A DNA stretch of 7,779 nucleotides. Source: Candidatus Saccharimonadota bacterium. GTDB taxonomy: Bacteria; Patescibacteriota; Saccharimonadia; Saccharimonadales; Saccharimonadaceae. Shown piece after piece: positions 4,739 through 7,779 of the stretch. A model generated the notes under the pieces. The model was not told the DNA's origin. It saw only the letters and a list, made by a program, of their open reading frames with translations, and ran no database searches. The translations under genes and the position numbers were made by a program. The stretch spans positions 1 to 7,779 of the forward strand of contig JAGCSL010000057.1 of NCBI GenBank assembly GCA_017964115.1, in the 5' to 3' direction. The first letter of the stretch is position 1, and every line of letters starts with the position of its first letter.

Positions 4739-6075
4739 CAATCTACCTCCACTTTCTCGGGCGTCGTTCCGACCAACACTTCTTGCGTCGTCGAATCGCC
4801 CCCTGGTATTAATAATGCCATAATTGCCGCAATAAGCACCCAGATTACCAAACCAATTACAATTTCCAAAATTCTCTGTTTCGCCTTTTGTACCTGAGCA
4901 GCATTGTCGCGCGCCGACATAATTGTCACGCCGGCCGCAATAATACCAATCGTCCCTAATACTGTCACGCCAATTGTCATTACTCCGATTACAAAACTAA
5001 TAATATTCAGGATAGTAGTCTCTCCATCCGTATCCGCACTATCGCACCAAAAGCTCAAAATCGTCGCGCATTGCGGGTCATGCTCCGGCTCAATTTTTAC
5101 ATTTCCGGCTTCATCATTGTTCGTATCAGAGGATGCACTATTGCTATTGCTATTGCTACTATTACTGTTGTTCCCACTATTAGAATTCGAATTACTGTTA
5201 CCGCTACTATTATTGTTGTTACTATTGTTATTATTCCCACCAGTATTTAGCCCGATTGCTGCTTTATCTATTTTATAAAATACGGCTTTTTTATGGTCTC
5301 TATTGTAAAGCAGGTGCATATCTCCGTTGCCATCAATCGAAACATCCTCAATTTCGGAATAGACCACACTATTCGGAACATACAAAGTCTTTTTTAGCTT
5401 TTTACTACTCTTTTCATAAATAAATATCCCCGTCGCATGACGCGCATAAGAATAGCTCTGCCTATAGCCATACTTATAGCAATGTGCATCCCAACCCGCC
5501 ACATAGACGTAGTCCCCCGAAGTCGAGTTGCCCTGTGTAACCAATTGCTTTGTACCATAATCTGGCGCACGCTTCGTTTTACAGTTGCTAGTACTAACCT
5601 TTTTTAATTTTCCACTACTCACATCAAAGCAGCCATCTTTACTTTTCGACCCAGCTCGCACCCGCACATGTTTTGTGCCCCATTTATAATAGAACGAATT
5701 CATATGCCCCCAGTTGCCACTATATTTATCGACAACTTTCCCTGAACTTCGACTAACCAAGTAAACGTTGTTCGTAGAATTATTATTCTTAATTACCCCA
5801 AATACATAATAATCCTCTGTTACTACGCCCCCTTGCACGAATAGGCCGCTTGGAATACTAATTGCGGCAGTTTGTTTTATATCTTTTTTGTTAATCGTAG
5901 CAATATGCCAGTCATTCTTATAAACTGACGGCCAATTCTTCTTACTGTGAGCCGTCATCGTACATGCCGCACAAATATTACTGCTCAAAAATATCGAACA
6001 AATCAAACAGCTGATACATAGCGTAAGTAGCCTAAACGTTGTCGTACTCTTCGCATTCATAGCTGAATGTGCCAT
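4738..6075 (-). CDS. Secreted propeller-like ectodomain fused to a VirB2-like type IV secretion pilin domain
   Basis: The order of parts is clear in the 445 residues. A signal peptide covers 1 to about 37 (hydrophobic 16-31, then SSNICAA before C38). A basic, Lys/Tyr/Ser-rich ectodomain (about 45-275) has repeating strand patterns such as VYLVSRSSGKVV, CFDVSSGKLKKV, IFIYEKSSKKLKKT and SEIEDVSIDGNGDMHLLYN, which suggest a beta-propeller. An Asn/Ser-rich linker spans 279-320. A C-terminal hairpin (355-387 and 402-424) joined by the basic loop SARDNAAQVQKAKQRI has the pattern of VirB2/TrbC-like T4SS pilins (PF18895 type). The six mature cysteines (38, 149, 165, 199, 336, 344) could form disulfides. 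The predicted topology has the ectodomain outside and the basic loop inside. The start at 6075 has GGGAAG upstream and overlaps the 171-aa gene by 44 nt; Met6 at 6060 is an alternative. The adhesin or surface role is inference. Confidence 0.82.
   Translation of the reverse strand: MAHSAMNAKSTTTFRLLTLCISCLICSIFLSSNICAACTMTAHSKKNWPSVYKNDWHIATINKKDIKQTAAISIPSGLFVQGGVVTEDYYVFGVIKNNNSTNNVYLVSRSSGKVVDKYSGNWGHMNSFYYKWGTKHVRVRAGSKSKDGCFDVSSGKLKKVSTSNCKTKRAPDYGTKQLVTQGNSTSGDYVYVAGWDAHCYKYGYRQSYSYARHATGIFIYEKSSKKLKKTLYVPNSVVYSEIEDVSIDGNGDMHLLYNRDHKKAVFYKIDKAAIGLNTGGNNNNSNNNNSSGNSNSNSNSGNNSNSSNSNSNSASSDTNNDEAGNVKIEPEHDPQCATILSFWCDSADTDGETTILNIISFVIGVMTIGVTVLGTIGIIAAGVTIMSARDNAAQVQKAKQRILEIVIGLVIWVLIAAIMALLIPGGDSTTQEVLVGTTPEKVEVD
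5116..5241 (-). repeat. Asn/Ser-rich low-complexity linker in the pilin-fusion gene
   Basis: About 40 codons, almost all AAT/AAC and AGT/AGC, encode NNNNSNNNNSSGNSNSNSNS and similar. The DNA is an imperfect trinucleotide repeat, so length could change in whole codons by slippage without breaking the frame. It lies between the ectodomain and the membrane hairpin and probably acts as a flexible stalk. Confidence 0.8.
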
Positions 6076-6547
6076 CGGTTATTTTCTTCCCGTCATAGAC
6101 AACTGTTCTCTTTTCCCCTTCTGCTTCCAAGTTGATGTTCTTTCCGTCAATCGTATAAGAGCCGCTTTCTACAATTTCGTCCGTACTAAAAGACATCATT
6201 TCATAAGTGTTATCTTTATAAAAATCATACCGTCCATCATTATCTGTACAACCCATCCTAATCGCAGTTAGAGTTCCCTCGTCATCGTCGTCATCATCAT
6301 CATCTCCGTCATATTCACGCGCCGATCCTTCATCCGTAGAATCGTTGTCCGCTACTTCATTTGTACTATTGTTGCTCAATACAATCACTAAGATAATCGC
6401 AATCGCCAAAACTAACACTATAATAGCGGCCACTATTACAATTCTACGTTTTTGAGTTTTCTCTGCCGTCAATTGATTATTTTTCTGTTTTTCGACGCCT
6501 TTTTCGACGTCTTGCGCAAATTTTTGGTCAAATTCGTCCGTTTCCAT
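6032..6547 (-). CDS. Single-pass membrane protein with an acidic Asp-tract and small beta-rich ectodomain
   Basis: The 171 residues form a cytoplasmic stretch (1-35) with EFDQKFAQDV near its start and a basic end (EKTQKRR), then a membrane helix (36-57). An acidic linker follows with eight consecutive Asp (82-89). The last domain (about 92-171) has strand-turn patterns YDFYKDNTYEMMSF, ESGSYTIDGKNINLEAEG and KRTVVYDGKKITDGTFSYEC, like small lipocalin-like or lipoprotein beta domains. C100 and C165 could form a disulfide. It is the first gene of the minus-strand operon, and its 3' end overlaps the 445-aa gene by 44 nt. The first 57 residues are paralogous to the 65-aa protein at the other end of the operon. 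The start at 6547 has only AGGG adjacent and GGAG about 12 nt away, so initiation may be weak. The function is unknown; a partner role for the basic 445-aa ectodomain is inferred from charge. Confidence 0.8.
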   Translation of the reverse strand: METDEFDQKFAQDVEKGVEKQKNNQLTAEKTQKRRIVIVAAIIVLVLAIAIILVIVLSNNSTNEVADNDSTDEGSAREYDGDDDDDDDDEGTLTAIRMGCTDNDGRYDFYKDNTYEMMSFSTDEIVESGSYTIDGKNINLEAEGEKRTVVYDGKKITDGTFSYECEEYDNV

Positions 6548-6616
6548 ACCCTAATTTTACTCCATTTAGCAATAAAAGCATAAGCATATCTACATCCAAA
6601 TAATGAACATCTATTG

Positions 6617-6622
6617 TATAAT
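6617..6622 (+). promoter_or_regulatory. -10 element of the glycosyltransferase gene, implying a leaderless mRNA
   Basis: A perfect TATAAT lies six bases before the ATG at 6629, so transcription should start at the start codon itself. There is no Shine-Dalgarno and no clear -35. The 81-bp gap 6548-6628 is shared with the divergent operon, whose own -10 could be TATTAT on the opposite strand or a TATGCT further down; neither is decisive. Confidence 0.6.
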
Positions 6623-6628
6623 ATAAGC

Positions 6629-7246
6629 ATGAGAATTTTAATTGCCGTACCGACTTTTGAGAACATTACTCCTGATACTTTCAAATCCATCTACGAGCTC
6701 AAACGTGGCGATTTTGAAACCGAATTTACTTTCGTCCGCGGTTACGACTGCGCCAAGGCGCGCAATAAAATCGCCGAGGAAGCCATTAAACGCAAAGTCG
6801 ATTACGTATTTATGGTTGACAGCGATATTACTCTTCCCAAAACCGCTCTTATTCACCTACTCGAACATTATCCGGAAGTTTGCTACGGCTACTGCGTACG
6901 CCATAAAGCTATTCGAGAACATGACGAAACCGCCGTCAATAAAATCGGAAAAAGCAGTTCTAATGCATTTACGACCAAAGAACTATCCGACAAACGCAAA
7001 AAGAAAATCTATCGCATACCAATTCGTAGCGCTGGCGCCGCTTGCGCCCTAATTAAAACATCCGTTTTCGACAGTATTGATTATCCTTGGTTCGACTATG
7101 TTTCCTATAAAAATAAAACGTTTTTATCCGAAGACTATTACTTCTGTCAACAATGTCGCAAAGCCGGCATCATCATGCTAGTCGATACTCGCGTGGCCTG
7201 CGGGCATCGCTTCACTTATTTCAGAAGCGCCGAAAGCGGCAATTAA
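6629..7246 (+). CDS. Small GT-A-type glycosyltransferase-like protein
   Basis: The 205-residue protein begins MRILIAVPTFENI, the first strand of a GT-A fold. It carries RNKIAEEA (45-52), MVDSDI (62-67) with the DxD-type D64 and D66 that hold metal and nucleotide sugar, and LSEDYYFCQQCRKAG (166-180), where the ED pair fits the catalytic-base position. A terminal VDTRVACGH ends in H193, which family members often use to bind metal. This is the compact form seen in family-2-like and phage glycosyltransferases. It has no membrane helix. The donor and acceptor cannot be read from sequence. The start is set at the ATG 6629; the in-frame TTG at 6614 overlaps the TATAAT box and is rejected. It is divergent from the surface-protein operon, so glycan modification of the cell surface is possible but only inferred. 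Confidence 0.82.
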   Translation: MRILIAVPTFENITPDTFKSIYELKRGDFETEFTFVRGYDCAKARNKIAEEAIKRKVDYVFMVDSDITLPKTALIHLLEHYPEVCYGYCVRHKAIREHDETAVNKIGKSSSNAFTTKELSDKRKKKIYRIPIRSAGAACALIKTSVFDSIDYPWFDYVSYKNKTFLSEDYYFCQQCRKAGIIMLVDTRVACGHRFTYFRSAESGN

Positions 7247-7283
7247 TTCTCCTTTTTGTACTAAATAGCCATAGCCGCTCGGT

Positions 7284-7312
7284 TTGCCCATCCCTAATGT
7301 AGATGTTATAAT
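7284..7312 (+). promoter_or_regulatory. Extended -10 promoter of tyrS
   Basis: TTGCCC at 7284-7289 and TATAAT at 7307-7312 are 17 bp apart, and TGT at 7304-7306 gives the extended -10 motif. Transcription should start near 7319, leaving a short leader with AAGGAG at 7331-7336. No T-box-like structure fits in so short a leader. Confidence 0.78.
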
Positions 7313-7341
7313 AACAGAGATAATAACTAAAAGGAGTATTC

Positions 7342-7779
7342 ATGAAATTATCCGAAGAACTCCAGTGGCGCGGATTTGTATCCGAAAATACCCTGGACCA
7401 GATATCAGACTTAGACAAAGCTCCGCATAATTTCTATTGGGGCACCGATCCAAGTGCCGATTCTCTACATATCGGTCATCTCGCTGCTCTTATGATGTGC
7501 GCATGCTTCGTACGACACGGATATACTCCTTACTATCTCGTTGGCGGTGCAACTGGGCAAATTGGCGATCCAAAAGATACTACTGAGCGTGATCTTAAGA
7601 GTCTTGATGAAATCGAAAAGAACAAAGCGGCCCTTGCAAAGCAAATTATTAAGGTCACCCACTCTCCCGAAGGTACTCAGCTCGTCGACAATAACGACTG
7701 GTTCAAAGATATCCACTTCTTGCCATTTCTCCGCGAAATCGGCAAAGCCTTCAGCATGACTCAGCTTCTCGACCGTCAA
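7342..7779 (+). CDS. tyrS: Tyrosyl-tRNA synthetase, N-terminal fragment (runs off the window)
   Basis: This is the first 146 residues of the class I synthetase that charges tRNA-Tyr with tyrosine using ATP. YWGTDPSADSLHIGHL (32-47) holds the class I HIGH signature (43-46) in the form specific to TyrS. VGGATGQIGDPKDTTER (67-83) is the family's second conserved block, and DNNDWFKDI (117-125) follows as in other TyrS proteins. The start at 7342 has AAGGAG five bases upstream and the usual MKLSEELxWRG N-terminus. The KMSKS loop and S4-like tRNA-binding domain lie beyond the window. It has its own promoter and stands 95 bp after the glycosyltransferase gene. No convincing terminator separates the two: a 4-bp GCCG/CGGC hairpin at the end of the glycosyltransferase gene is far from the T-run. 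Confidence 0.95.
   Translation, partial: MKLSEELQWRGFVSENTLDQISDLDKAPHNFYWGTDPSADSLHIGHLAALMMCACFVRHGYTPYYLVGGATGQIGDPKDTTERDLKSLDEIEKNKAALAKQIIKVTHSPEGTQLVDNNDWFKDIHFLPFLREIGKAFSMTQLLDRQ

Noticed and set aside
4739..4741. TTG start for the small membrane protein
   Set aside because: GGAGGT is spaced six bases from the ATG at 4738, and that ATG overlaps the previous stop as TGATG; the TTG is too close to the Shine-Dalgarno.
5116..5241. CRISPR array or other direct-repeat element
   Set aside because: The repetition is codon-level AAT/AGT within a coding frame, with no regular repeat-spacer spacing.
4904..5278. Plus-strand open frame of 124 residues with long leucine runs
   Set aside because: It is the reverse complement of the Asn/Ser repeat and part of the pilin hairpin of the well-supported minus-strand gene; the leucine runs come from reversed AAT/AGT codons.
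6614..6628. TTG start five codons upstream of the glycosyltransferase ATG
   Set aside because: It overlaps the TATAAT box, so the transcript would begin after it; the ATG at 6629 gives the usual MRILIAVPTF start.
7230..7257. Intrinsic terminator after the glycosyltransferase gene
   Set aside because: The GCCG/CGGC stem is only 4 bp and is separated from the T-run by about 12 bases.
1..7779. Insertion sequences, integrase genes or attachment sites
   Set aside because: No transposase or integrase motifs and no terminal inverted or direct repeats were seen; the tRNA 3' end is not repeated elsewhere in the window.

Overview
The window looks like a small-genome Candidate Phyla Radiation bacterium, most probably a Saccharibacterium (TM7). 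The evidence is moderate AT-richness, tightly packed genes, a large uncharacterised helical-repeat protein of a type I recall from CPR genomes, and a VirB2-like type IV secretion pilin domain. Ordinary use of TGA as a stop argues against the UGA=Gly groups (Gracilibacteria, Absconditabacteria). The assignment is inference from gene content only.

Layout. Positions 1-155 (minus) hold the N-terminus of CTP synthase (pyrG) with a textbook Shine-Dalgarno. Positions 156-488 are an unusually rich intergenic region: two inverted repeats, a perfect-consensus sigma70 promoter (TTGACA-17-TATAAT), and a structured leader with a 17-bp stem that encloses a possible 14-codon upstream ORF. This drives a small four-helix membrane protein (537-980, plus) built from an internal duplication and closed by an intrinsic terminator that overlaps its last codons. 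Positions 1004-3262 (minus) encode a 752-aa protein with a CPR-type N-terminal region and ten to eleven tandem ankyrin-like 26-28-aa repeats. Divergent from it is a calcineurin-like metallophosphoesterase (3345-4337, plus), which looks leaderless. A bidirectional terminator separates this from tRNA-Arg(UCU) (4428-4502, minus), which has an unusual C33.

Positions 4541-6547 (minus) are the most distinctive part: a tightly overlapping three-gene operon. Its first gene is a 171-aa single-pass protein with an acidic, Asp-tract ectodomain. The second is a 445-aa protein joining a signal peptide, a basic propeller-like ectodomain, an Asn/Ser-rich stalk and a VirB2-like pilin hairpin. The third is a 65-aa single-pass protein. 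The first and third share the same cytoplasmic N-terminal motif plus transmembrane helix, so they bracket the pilin fusion as a paralogous pair. I infer a cell-surface assembly, possibly for contact with a host cell.

A small GT-A-like glycosyltransferase (6629-7246, plus) diverges from this operon and is probably also leaderless. The window ends inside tyrosyl-tRNA synthetase (7342 onward, plus), which has its own extended -10 promoter and a normal ribosome binding site. Housekeeping genes (pyrG, tyrS, tRNA-Arg) therefore flank and interrupt a set of accessory surface and unknown genes.
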